Assembly: GCF_001571005.1 (NCBI RefSeq)
Contig: NZ_BCST01000005.1
Location: forward strand, 248,001-312,000
Origin: Herbiconiux solani NBRC 106740
GTDB lineage: Bacteria; Actinomycetota; Actinomycetes; Actinomycetales; Microbacteriaceae
Length of the DNA: 64,000 nucleotides
Direction of reading: 5' to 3'
The notes below the pieces were generated by a model. It saw only the letters and a program-made list of their open reading frames with translations, made no database searches and had not been told where the DNA came from. The position numbers and the translations under genes are program-made. Below, piece by piece: positions 56,745 to 64,000 of this stretch. The first letter of the stretch is position 1, and each line of letters opens with the position of its first letter.

Positions 56745-57239
56745 ATGGCCGAGTACGACGTCGTCGTCGAAATCCCCAAGGGGAGCCGCAACAAGTACGA
56801 AGTCGACCACGAGACCGGGCGGGTCTACCTCGACCGCGTGCTCTTCACGAGCTTCGTCTACCCGACCGACTACGGCTACTTCGAGAACACCCTGGGCCTG
56901 GACGGCGACCCCGTCGACGCGCTCGTGCTGCTGGAGTACCCGGTCTTCCCCGGAGTCGGTGTCAAGGTGCGCCCGGTGGGCGTGCTCAACATGAGCGACG
57001 AGGCCGGCTCCGACGCGAAGGTCGTCGTGGTTCCTCACAAGGACCCGCGCTGGGCCCACATCCAGGACATCACGGACGTGCCCGAGCAGACCCGCAAGGA
57101 GATCGAGCACTTCTTCGCCCGCTACAAGGATCTCGAGCCGAACAAGTTCGTGAACATCGAGGGCTGGGGCGACGCGGCCGAGGCCGACGCGATCGTGCAG
57201 GCCGGCTTCAAGAAGCTCGCCGACGAGGGCGGCCACTAG
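56745..57239 (+). CDS. ppa: Inorganic pyrophosphatase
   Basis: Family I soluble pyrophosphatase, 164 aa, from the ATG at 56745 (GGGAG, 7 nt). Metal-binding DGDPVDALV (about 55-63), [11 protein letters not shown] and [16 protein letters not shown] are conserved. Hydrolyses pyrophosphate in the cytosol. Confidence 0.97.
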   Translation: MAEYDVVVEIPKGSRNKYEVDHETGRVYLDRVLFTSFVYPTDYGYFENTLGLDGDPVDALVLLEYPVFPGVGVKVRPVGVLNMSDEAGSDAKVVVVPHKDPRWAHIQDITDVPEQTRKEIEHFFARYKDLEPNKFVNIEGWGDAAEADAIVQAGFKKLADEGGH

Positions 57240-57308
57240 GCCCTCGCGCCTGCCTTTCCGGCAGCGCGCGCTTCGATCTCGCCGACCGTCTCCCTACCCA
57301 GGCTGCCC

Positions 57309-59285
57309 GTGACCTCTTTTCCCCGCCGCGTCGCGGCCGCCTTGACGAGCCCCCGATCGGTCTGGTGGCTCGTCGTCGTGGCGATCCTGCTGTTCGCGGG
57401 CACCTGGGCGTTCACGACGCTCTCGTACTTCTTCGCCGACGACTACCTGCTCGCTGACGTGCTGATCAAGAACCCGCTGAACGTCGAGATCCTCACGCGG
57501 TCGTGGTTCGGGCACCTGCTGCCCGGCTACATCGCGGTCGACGGCGTCTTCATGAAGCTGTTGGGCCTCAACTGGGCGGCGGCGGGCGCGGTGATCGCCC
57601 TCGTGCACACCGGCGTCTATGTCGCCCTGGTGCGCTGTCTGGATGCGGCGGTCGGCCGGGTGCGGATGAACCTGCTTTTCGGGCTCGCCTTCACGCTCTC
57701 GACTGGCGTCTTCGTGACGCGGCTGTGGTGGGCCGCCACGCTCAACAACATGCTCGCGCTGGCGTTCTGCCTGGCGATGATGGGCAGCCTCACGCGGTGG
57801 GTGACGCGGAAGCGCTGGTGGTACCTCGCCGGCACCCTGATCGCCTTCGCCCTCGCGCTGTCGATGAGCGAGAAGTCGCTGCTGTTCGCGGCCTTCGCCG
57901 TGCTGTGGGTGCTGCTCGTGGTGTGGCGCGACGAGAAGATCGCGCGGCGCCTGCTGCTGCTCGTGAAGGCCTGGCCGGTGTGGCTCGGGATGGCCGTGCT
58001 CGGCGGGATCGTCGTCTGGGTGTTCGTGCACGGCGCCTACGTCGACGAGTCGGGCGAGGCCGCCTCGCTCTCGACCTCGGCGCTCTTCGTGGGCTGGGGA
58101 ATCGTGGGCGGCTTCGTACCGTCGCTGTTCGGGCTCGACCTCTGGCAGACGCGGCCGGCCTGGGAGTTCGCGGCGATCGTCGCCTCGAACGCCGTGCTGC
58201 TGGCCGCGATCGTCGTCTCGATCGTGCGGCGGCGGAGCGTGGGCGGGGTCTGGATCTTCATCGCCCTCGCCGCGCTGGCGACGACGGGGGTGCTCTCGCG
58301 CCGGGCCGACCTGCTCGGCATCGACGGGTCGCGCATCCTGCGGTACGACCTCGAGGAGACCGCGCTGTTCTGGATGGCGGCGGGGGTGATCGCATTCAGC
58401 GTGCTGGCGGGGCGGGTGCGGCGGGTGTCGGTGCCTGCGGTCGTCGGCGGGGCTGGCGTTTCGGTCGCGGGTTCGACTTCGGCTTCGGAGCCCGCGCTTG
58501 TCGGCGCGACCGCCACGTCCGGTGCCGCTTCGACCGTGGTCCCGGCTGCTCGGCACGCTCGGGCGGGCGGGCCGGTTGCGCCGGCATCCGTCCTGGAATC
58601 TGACCCGGAATCCGTGTCGGAGGACGTGGCGCCGCCGTCGCGCGCGCGTGTCGTGGGCGGCTGGATCGCGCTCGTCACCGTCGCGGTCGTCACCGCCGCA
58701 TCCATCGCCGTGTGGATCCCCACGACCCTCCAGATCGTGAAGCTGAACAACGGGGTCGACACCCGCATCTGGGTCGACCGCCTCGACGAGACCTTCCCGA
58801 CCGGTGAGGTCCCGCCGTTCCTCGACACCACGGTGCCGACCTACGTGGCGATCACCGGGATGGCGCCGTTCAACACGACGGGGATCATCCTGCCGCTCAT
58901 CCACCCCGGCACGCCCACGACCGACGAGCTCGGCGGCGCCTGGATCGTCGGCGCCGACGGGACCGCGGGCCCGGCCGTGGTTCAGCCGCTCGGCCCCGAG
59001 ATCACCGTCGGCCAGTGCACGGCGGACTCCGGGATCTCGATCCCCGGGCTCGCGGGCGCGGCCGGCGACTACGTCGTGCTCGACTTCTCGAAGACGACCC
59101 CGAACGAGGTCTCGATCCAGGTCGGCCACCTGGTGCAGCGCACGATCACGTCCACCTCGGGACAGCTCGTCGTTCAGCTCGCGCAGCCGCTCGAGGCGGG
59201 CACCTTCGCGATCACGAACAACGGCAAGCCGATCTGCGTCGATTCGGCCCAGGTCGTGAGCATCGCGCCGGGCGCGGGCCGATAA
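57309..59285 (+). CDS. Large membrane protein, GT-C glycosyltransferase-like
   Basis: 658 aa: about 10-11 membrane helices up to residue 380, a Ser/Ala/Pro-rich loop (about 385-440), one more helix (WIALVTVAVVTAASIAVWIP) and an extracytoplasmic C-terminal beta domain with two Cys. The first outer loop after TM1 reads YFFADDYLL, with paired Asp as in GT-C enzymes using lipid-linked sugars; resemblance is otherwise weak. GTG start. Could be an envelope glycan transferase; uncertain. Confidence 0.6.
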   Translation: MTSFPRRVAAALTSPRSVWWLVVVAILLFAGTWAFTTLSYFFADDYLLADVLIKNPLNVEILTRSWFGHLLPGYIAVDGVFMKLLGLNWAAAGAVIALVHTGVYVALVRCLDAAVGRVRMNLLFGLAFTLSTGVFVTRLWWAATLNNMLALAFCLAMMGSLTRWVTRKRWWYLAGTLIAFALALSMSEKSLLFAAFAVLWVLLVVWRDEKIARRLLLLVKAWPVWLGMAVLGGIVVWVFVHGAYVDESGEAASLSTSALFVGWGIVGGFVPSLFGLDLWQTRPAWEFAAIVASNAVLLAAIVVSIVRRRSVGGVWIFIALAALATTGVLSRRADLLGIDGSRILRYDLEETALFWMAAGVIAFSVLAGRVRRVSVPAVVGGAGVSVAGSTSASEPALVGATATSGAASTVVPAARHARAGGPVAPASVLESDPESVSEDVAPPSRARVVGGWIALVTVAVVTAASIAVWIPTTLQIVKLNNGVDTRIWVDRLDETFPTGEVPPFLDTTVPTYVAITGMAPFNTTGIILPLIHPGTPTTDELGGAWIVGADGTAGPAVVQPLGPEITVGQCTADSGISIPGLAGAAGDYVVLDFSKTTPNEVSIQVGHLVQRTITSTSGQLVVQLAQPLEAGTFAITNNGKPICVDSAQVVSIAPGAGR

Positions 59286-59356
59286 AGCAACTTCCGCGCA
59301 GTGCGCTTTGCGCTTTGCGCGGTGCGCTTTGCGCGGCGCGCTCGGCGCTGGGCCGG

Positions 59357-59902
59357 TCAGCGGCCGTTGCTCGTGGTGACCTTGACGATGCGGGACCCGT
59401 CGCCGTCCTCCCCCGTGACCCGGATGCTGCTGAGCGGGTCGGGCGAGGTCGGCAGGTCCGCGCCGGCCGGCATCCGTACCGTCGCGGACAGGCTGCGGTA
59501 CGCGGGATGAAGGAGGTCACCCGTACGCGTGTTCGACTCGACGAGCTCGCTGCCGGGCGGGAACTCGAAGCCCGTCTGCGTCTCGACGGCCACCAGGTTG
59601 AGGGTGTTGACGCAGTGCTCGGTGATCGGGTTGCAGTAGGGCTGGGAGGCGTCCTGCGGCGGGAGTAGGGGGCCCGCGAGCACGATGGCGCCGGTCAGCA
59701 GCGCTCCGGCCACGACCACGAGAACAGCGGATGCGGCCACGAGCTGCCCCAGCGTCCGTCGCGCCCGTCCGGGCCCGGCCTCGATCGTCTCGGGCTGCCA
59801 GCCGAGGAGGGCGGGCAGGTCATCGGCTCCCGCGCCTCGGCCGGGCTCGGCCGGTTCGCGCTCGACCGGTCCGGAATCGTGGGAGCTCTCACCCGTGGGC
59901 AC
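59357..59902 (-). CDS. Single-span membrane protein of unknown function
   Basis: 181 aa from a GTG two bases after the M23 peptidase stop. Acidic cytoplasmic N-terminus, one helix (VAASAVLVVVAGALLTGAIVL, about 57-77), extracytoplasmic part with CNPITEHC (paired Cys). Probably co-translated with the upstream endopeptidase. No domain recognised. The 71 bp to the convergent neighbour contains two GTGCGCTTTGCGC repeats. Confidence 0.55.
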   Translation of the reverse strand: MPTGESSHDSGPVEREPAEPGRGAGADDLPALLGWQPETIEAGPGRARRTLGQLVAASAVLVVVAGALLTGAIVLAGPLLPPQDASQPYCNPITEHCVNTLNLVAVETQTGFEFPPGSELVESNTRTGDLLHPAYRSLSATVRMPAGADLPTSPDPLSSIRVTGEDGDGSRIVKVTTSNGR

Positions 59903-59904
59903 GG

Positions 59905-61266
59905 TCAGAAGCCGACGCCGTACCCGCCGAGGAAGGCCCGGGGGTTCTGCGAGCCGCCGTTCACGCGGGTCTCGAAATGCAGGTGGCAGCCGGTCGAGGC
60001 GCCGGTGGTGCCGGCCCAGGCGATCGGCTCGCCCTCGGCGACCGACTGGCCGCGACCGACGTTGAGCCGAGAGTTGTGGCCGTAGACCGTCGTGACCCCA
60101 CCGCCGTGGCTGATCGTGACCGAGTTGCCGAGCCCGCCGTTGTAGCCGGCCTGGCTGATCGTGCCGGCCGCCGCCGCGTAGACCGGCGCGCCGCAGGTAC
60201 GGCCGCCGCCGTAGACCAGGTCGATGCCCGCGTGCAGCCGGTTCACCCGGTCGATCGGGTGGAAGCGCATGCCCCACTCGTCGCTCACGACCGAACCCGG
60301 GAACGGGTTCGACCAGCCCTGGCCGCCGGCTCCGACGGACCAGCCGCCTCCGCCGCCGGCACTCGCCCCGGCATTGGCCCTGGCCTCGGCCGCCGCGGCG
60401 GCTGCTGCGGCCGCAGCTGCGGCGGCAGCAGCCCGAGCGGCCTCTTCGGCACGTCGACGTTCTTCGACGCCCTTCTGGTACTCGACCTCGGTCGTGGCGG
60501 TGGCCGCCGTGAGTGCCTTCAGCTGCTCCTCGAGGACGATGCCCTGGGCCTCCTGCTCGGCGAGCGCCGCCTCGACCTGTGCCTGCGCGTCGACCGCGAC
60601 CTGGAACGCGGCTTCGGCCGCGACCTTCAGCTCCTCGAGCCCCGACTCGGCGACCTCCGCCTGGGCGGTGAGGGCGTCGGCGGTGTTGCGATCCTGCGCC
60701 GCCTGCTCGTAGACCCGGCCGGTCTGCTGAGAGAGCTGGCTCATCGCGCCGAGCTGGTAGAGCAGGTCGTCGGTGTCCTCCCCCGCCACGATGAGGCTGA
60801 GCGTGAGGTCTCCCCCGCCCGCGCGGGTGAACTGCGTGATGAGTTGGCCGGCCTGCGCGTTCGAGAGGTCGGCCTTCTCCCGCGCCTCGACGGCCTGCAG
60901 GGCGAGCTCGTCGGCACGATAGGCGGCCGAGTCGTAAGCATCCTGAGCCGCCGCGTACTCGTCGGCGCGCTGCTGGGAGAGCGACTGCGCCAGGGCCACG
61001 TCGCTCTGCAACTGGTCGATGAACCCTTGGATGCGCTCCACCTCGGCCTGCTTGGTCGCCTCGCTGCTGCGGGCGGCGAGCACGTCCTCCCAGCTGGGGT
61101 AGTCGACGGCGGTGGCCGGCTCGGCTCCGCGCAGCACGTCGACCGCGATGATGCCGGCGGCGAGCACGAGCGCCGTGGCGAACCGCGGCAGCGACCTCGG
61201 CCCGCGGCGGCTCCGCGACCGGCCGCGCAGTCGGGCATCCAGACGTGTGCTGTTCGGGCTGGTCAT
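59905..61266 (-). CDS. M23 peptidoglycan endopeptidase with coiled coil
   Basis: 453 aa: basic N-terminus and membrane anchor/signal (FATALVLAAGIIAVDVL), long coiled coil (about 60-280), a 15-Ala run (about 284), then LytM/M23 domain with HAGIDLVYGGG and HLHFE (zinc ligands), so probably active. Cell-wall hydrolase of the NlpD/EnvC-like plan. The next gene upstream is a clear paralogue. Confidence 0.88.
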   Translation of the reverse strand: MTSPNSTRLDARLRGRSRSRRGPRSLPRFATALVLAAGIIAVDVLRGAEPATAVDYPSWEDVLAARSSEATKQAEVERIQGFIDQLQSDVALAQSLSQQRADEYAAAQDAYDSAAYRADELALQAVEAREKADLSNAQAGQLITQFTRAGGGDLTLSLIVAGEDTDDLLYQLGAMSQLSQQTGRVYEQAAQDRNTADALTAQAEVAESGLEELKVAAEAAFQVAVDAQAQVEAALAEQEAQGIVLEEQLKALTAATATTEVEYQKGVEERRRAEEAARAAAAAAAAAAAAAAAEARANAGASAGGGGGWSVGAGGQGWSNPFPGSVVSDEWGMRFHPIDRVNRLHAGIDLVYGGGRTCGAPVYAAAAGTISQAGYNGGLGNSVTISHGGGVTTVYGHNSRLNVGRGQSVAEGEPIAWAGTTGASTGCHLHFETRVNGGSQNPRAFLGGYGVGF

Positions 61267-61315
61267 GCTCGCTCGTTCCTCATCCCGCGCTCCTCGCGTT
61301 CGTTGCCGAACCCGG

Positions 61316-62578
61316 TCATCCGAAGTCGACCCCCTGGTCGGCCATGAAGGGGCGCGGGTTCACCGCGGTGCCGTTCTGGCGCACCTCGAAGTGCAGGTGG
61401 CAGCCCGTCGAGTTGCCGGTCGTGCCCGCGAGGGAGATCGGCTGGCCGACCTGCACGTAGTCGCCGTTCGCGACCAGGAGCCGGCTGTTGTGGCCGTACG
61501 CCGTCGCGATGCCGCCGCCGTGGTTGATCTGGATGAAGTTGCCGTACCCGCCGTTCCAGCCCGCGAAGTTGACGATCCCCTCCGCTGCGGCGTAGACGGT
61601 CGCTCCGCAGGTGCCACCGGAGTAGACGAGGTCGATGCCCGAGTGCAGGAGGTAGGCGCCGGAGACCGGGTTCACCCGCATCCCGTACTCGTCGGAGGAG
61701 TACGCCCCGGGGAACGGGCTCGCCCAGCCGCTGGCGGCGATGTAGGGAAGCGTGGACAGGCCGGCTGCGGCAGCGGCCCTGGCAGCCTCGGCCCGGGCGT
61801 CGACGCCCTTCTGGTAGTCGGCCTCGGTGGCGACCCGATTCTCCTGCAGCACCTGCAGCTGGGCGCTGAGCTCGACCTGGTGGTCCTGCTGCTCCTGAAG
61901 AGCCGCCTCGGCCTGCTGCTGTGCCGCCACGGCCTCGTCGCGGAGCGCCTGGGCGGCATCGGCGAGCGTCTTCAGCTCGTCGCGGGCGATCGTGGCCTGG
62001 GCGGTGAGCGCCGTGGCGGTGTTGCTGTCCTGCTCAGCCTTCGCGTAGATCTGGGAGGTCTTCTCGGCGAGCTTGGACATCGCACTGAGCTGGTAGAGCA
62101 GGTCGGTCGAGACCCGTTCGCCGCCCACCAGGAGGTTGAGGGTCAGGTCATTGCCGCCGCTGCGGGAGAGCTGGGCGGCGAGCTGGCCGGCCTGCCGGTT
62201 CGATGCATCCGCCTTCGTGCTCGCCTCGGCGGCCTGGGCGTCGAGCTGACCGGCGACGAAGTTGGCCGTGTCGTACTGCTCCTGGGCCGCGTGGTACTCC
62301 TCGCCGCGCTGGAACGCGAGGTCTTGAGCCGCGACGACCTCGGCGTTCATCGACGAGATCAGGCCCTGGATGCGGGTGACCTCGTCGTTCTTCGCCGTCT
62401 CGTTCGCCTGGGCGTTCTTCACGTCGTCCCACGTGGGGTAGTCGTCGGCGTACGCGGGCGCCGGACCCGCGACGAAGGCCGTGGCGGCGACGAGGGCCAC
62501 CGTGGCCACGACCGTCGCGATCCGGTCTCTGATGCGCCGGGATCGCGTTCGAATCCGGACGTGTCTCGTGCTGCTCAT
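61316..62578 (-). CDS. M23 peptidoglycan endopeptidase, paralogue
   Basis: 420 aa: export signal (IATVVATVALVAATAFVAGP), shared motif DYPTWDDVKNAQANE (compare DYPSWEDVLAARSSE in the neighbour), coiled coil, then M23 domain with HSGIDLVYSGG and HLHFEVRQNG. The last 130 residues closely match the downstream paralogue, while the linker lacks the Ala run. Tandem duplication. Confidence 0.88.
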   Translation of the reverse strand: MSSTRHVRIRTRSRRIRDRIATVVATVALVAATAFVAGPAPAYADDYPTWDDVKNAQANETAKNDEVTRIQGLISSMNAEVVAAQDLAFQRGEEYHAAQEQYDTANFVAGQLDAQAAEASTKADASNRQAGQLAAQLSRSGGNDLTLNLLVGGERVSTDLLYQLSAMSKLAEKTSQIYAKAEQDSNTATALTAQATIARDELKTLADAAQALRDEAVAAQQQAEAALQEQQDHQVELSAQLQVLQENRVATEADYQKGVDARAEAARAAAAAGLSTLPYIAASGWASPFPGAYSSDEYGMRVNPVSGAYLLHSGIDLVYSGGTCGATVYAAAEGIVNFAGWNGGYGNFIQINHGGGIATAYGHNSRLLVANGDYVQVGQPISLAGTTGNSTGCHLHFEVRQNGTAVNPRPFMADQGVDFG

Positions 62579-62651
62579 GTCTCTGCGAATCTAATCGCTG
62601 GGCGCTTTGATCGGGTGGACATTCCCGCGCATGTGGACGAACGGCGTCGAA

Positions 62652-62681
62652 TTGGAGACTGTGCAGGAGTTGTGGCATACT
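62652..62681 (+). promoter_or_regulatory. Promoter of tRNA-Glu
   Basis: TTGGAG, 18-nt spacer, CATACT; the tRNA begins 19 nt after the -10 element. Confidence 0.6.
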
Positions 62682-62699
62682 CGATGAGTTGTCGCCGCT

Positions 62700-62772
62700 G
62701 GCCCCATCGTTTAGCGGCCTAGGACGCCGCCCTTTCACGGCGGTAGCACGGGTTCGAATCCCGTTGGGGTCA
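62700..62772 (+). tRNA. tRNA-Glu (TTC)
   Basis: Acceptor GGCCCCA pairs with TGGGGTC; anticodon loop CTTTCAC gives TTC (Glu); T arm ACGGG-TTCGAAT-CCCGT. CCA not encoded. 73 nt. Confidence 0.95.
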
Positions 62773-62827
62773 CGATCCCGACGTCACGAGCATCGGGTCG
62801 GCAACACTACAATAGGAATACCAGTAA

Positions 62828-62901
62828 GGCCCTGTAGCGCAGTTGGTTAGCGTGCCGCCCTGTCACGGCGGAGGTCGCGGGTTCAAGTCCCGTCAGGGTC
62901 G
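62828..62901 (+). tRNA. tRNA-Asp (GTC)
   Basis: Acceptor GGCCCTG pairs with CAGGGTC, discriminator G; loop CTGTCAC gives anticodon GTC. CCA not encoded. A TACAAT at 62808 is a possible -10. Confidence 0.95.
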
Positions 62902-62910
62902 CAAGGCGTG

Positions 62911-62936
62911 AAGCCCTTCCATTCGGAAGGGCTTTT
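62911..62936 (+). terminator. Terminator after tRNA-Asp
   Basis: AAGCCCTTCC-ATTC-GGAAGGGCTT followed by TT: a perfect 10-bp stem with tetraloop. Confidence 0.8.
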
Positions 62937-62960
62937 CGCTAGAGCGGCACACGCTTGCTC

Positions 62961-63033
62961 GGCTCTGTAGCTCAGTTGGTAGAGCGCACGACTGAAAATC
63001 GTGAGGTCACGGGATCGACGCCCGTCGGAGCCA
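62961..63033 (+). tRNA. tRNA-Phe (GAA)
   Basis: Acceptor GGCTCTG pairs with CGGAGCC; anticodon loop CTGAAAA gives GAA; T arm ACGGG-ATCGACG-CCCGT has unusual ATCGACG instead of TTCGAAT-type loop. CCA not encoded. Confidence 0.93.
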
Positions 63034-63035
63034 CT

Positions 63036-63073
63036 GAAACCCTCGCCTAGCTTCTACATGGCGGGGGTTTCTT
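63036..63073 (+). terminator. Terminator after tRNA-Phe
   Basis: GAAACCCTCGCC / GGCGGGGGTTTC form a stem with one mismatch and a 12-nt loop, ending in a short T run. Confidence 0.7.
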
Positions 63074-63106
63074 ACGTTCCCGCCCCGTGGCGCGCGTCTC
63101 GATGAC

Positions 63107-64000
63107 TCACACCCTCGCCCAGAGCTCGATGCCCTCCCAATCGTCAGGCGCACCGAGCGCTCCGAGATTCATCGCGTTCTGCCGAGGGAAGCTTCTCATC
63201 GCTGCGCACAGCATTCGGCCGTTCACGCCGGGAGTGTGCGCGATCAGATACTGGATCGCGGTCAGCATGGCGAAGGTCGAATTGGTCACCGGCCTGATCT
63301 CGTCCAGCGAGTGGTCAACACCGGGCGCGGGCAGCTTCACCGTCAGCGAGTAGTACCGATTGAAGAACCGCGAATGGTGGGCGCAGACGTTCCGGACGAC
63401 GTTCAGTGCACGCAACCACGACTTCAGCTGAGGTGCGGTGAGGCCGAACCTATCGGCGATCGCCTCGCGTACCGCGAGCGGCGTGAAGTTGTACAGGTAC
63501 GACAAGCCTCCCCAATCCAAGACGTCGACAGCTACCCAGATGGGAATCACACCACCCCGCGCACGGCGGTGGTGGACGATGAACTCTTCGCGGGAATCCC
63601 GAACGTTCTGCTCAAGCTTCTCCAGCCACCGTCGGTAGTCCGAACCATCGTCGATCGACAGATCCTCGGGCCGGAGGTGAACCAGAGGATCCACTTCCCC
63701 CAACCGATACCCCAGTTGCGCCCTCAAAGACATTTCGATCGGCTGAAGGGCCGCGAAGGTGGTCGCCCTCAGTCGATTGTCGAACTCCCAGAGCAGGCCC
63801 ACATCGCCGAACGTCGCGCCCTCGCGGAACCGGTCGGTTCTGCTCCCGTCCGGACGCTTGAGGCGCAGCGAGTGCCAGTAACCGCTGAGGGTGTAGTAGC
63901 CGGCCCGGGCCAGAAGGCTCAGAGCGGCAGCGTCGTCCTCAACCGCCATGCCGCGCTCTTTGACGAGAGCGAGTTGCATCTCGTACGTCTTGAACGGCTT
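63107..64000 (-). CDS. Abi_2/AbiD-family abortive infection protein, 5' end beyond window
   Basis: 297 codons visible; the frame is open to the window edge and reads KPFKTYEMQLALVKERGM, the usual Abi_2 start region, so only the first few codons are missing. HEPN-type RNase motif RNVCAHH (R-x4-H) near the centre with the conserved LSYLYNF and YYTLSGYWHSLR blocks. Family members abort phage infection, probably by RNA cleavage. Lies 34 bp from the tRNA-Phe terminator, converging with it. Confidence 0.85.
   Translation of the reverse strand, partial: KPFKTYEMQLALVKERGMAVEDDAAALSLLARAGYYTLSGYWHSLRLKRPDGSRTDRFREGATFGDVGLLWEFDNRLRATTFAALQPIEMSLRAQLGYRLGEVDPLVHLRPEDLSIDDGSDYRRWLEKLEQNVRDSREEFIVHHRRARGGVIPIWVAVDVLDWGGLSYLYNFTPLAVREAIADRFGLTAPQLKSWLRALNVVRNVCAHHSRFFNRYYSLTVKLPAPGVDHSLDEIRPVTNSTFAMLTAIQYLIAHTPGVNGRMLCAAMRSFPRQNAMNLGALGAPDDWEGIELWARV

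Overview
The window is high-GC DNA with dense, mostly minus-strand operons joined by 1-4 nt start/stop overlaps. Gene order (tilS-hpt-ftsH-folE-folP-folB-folK-DUF3180-two PH proteins-DUF2520-panC-lysS, with clpC and a Rv2747-type argA nearby) points to an actinobacterium, most likely a Microbacteriaceae relative. That placement is inferred from gene content and order; no rRNA is present to confirm it.

Region 1 (1-14.5 kb) is one long minus-strand transcription unit of about 14 kb. It runs from a GntR/UTRA regulator through a BMP-type nucleoside ABC importer (lipoprotein, double ATPase, two permeases), an isochorismatase-like hydrolase, a PfkB kinase, a nucleoside phosphorylase, a SIS sugar-phosphate protein and two aldehyde dehydrogenases, to a class III CoA-transferase and a glutaryl-CoA-dehydrogenase-like enzyme. 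It reads as import, cleavage or phosphorylation, oxidation, CoA activation and dehydrogenation of an unknown nucleoside-like compound. It is the best candidate here for an undescribed pathway.

Region 2 (14.5-25.4 kb) is mixed: a GNAT, tRNA-Ser(CGA), a glycosyltransferase, an alpha/beta hydrolase, a K+ channel, a metallophosphoesterase, a Stealth phosphotransferase, a dioxygenase-like protein behind a DtxR/IdeR-like iron box, a GAF sensor kinase/LuxR regulator pair and radA. A long palindromic repeat follows radA, and a second diverged copy lies downstream of clpC.

Region 3 (25.4-41.7 kb) holds a carboxylesterase, an exaC-type acetaldehyde dehydrogenase with DUF779 and candidate AraC and GAF regulators, an MFS exporter, the ohrR-ohr peroxide module, a NUDIX enzyme, a DksA/TraR-like protein whose N-terminal coding lacks a start codon, argA, clpC, a pirin and a degraded mntP.

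Region 4 (41.7-59.3 kb) is housekeeping: cardiolipin synthase, lysS, panC, DUF2520, PH-domain membrane proteins, folate genes, ftsH, hpt, tilS, ppa and a large membrane protein. An Ig-like secreted protein sits between hpt and ftsH.

Region 5 (59.3-64 kb) has two tandem coiled-coil M23 endopeptidases, then tRNA-Glu, tRNA-Asp and tRNA-Phe, and an Abi_2/HEPN-type abortive-infection gene running off the window edge. This may be the start of a tRNA-associated accessory region.

Stretches over about 200 bases without a gene are the GntR leader (14424-14699, operator-like motifs) and the Stealth/dioxygenase gap (20646-20927, minisatellite and iron box). Position 94-258 shows nothing I can name.
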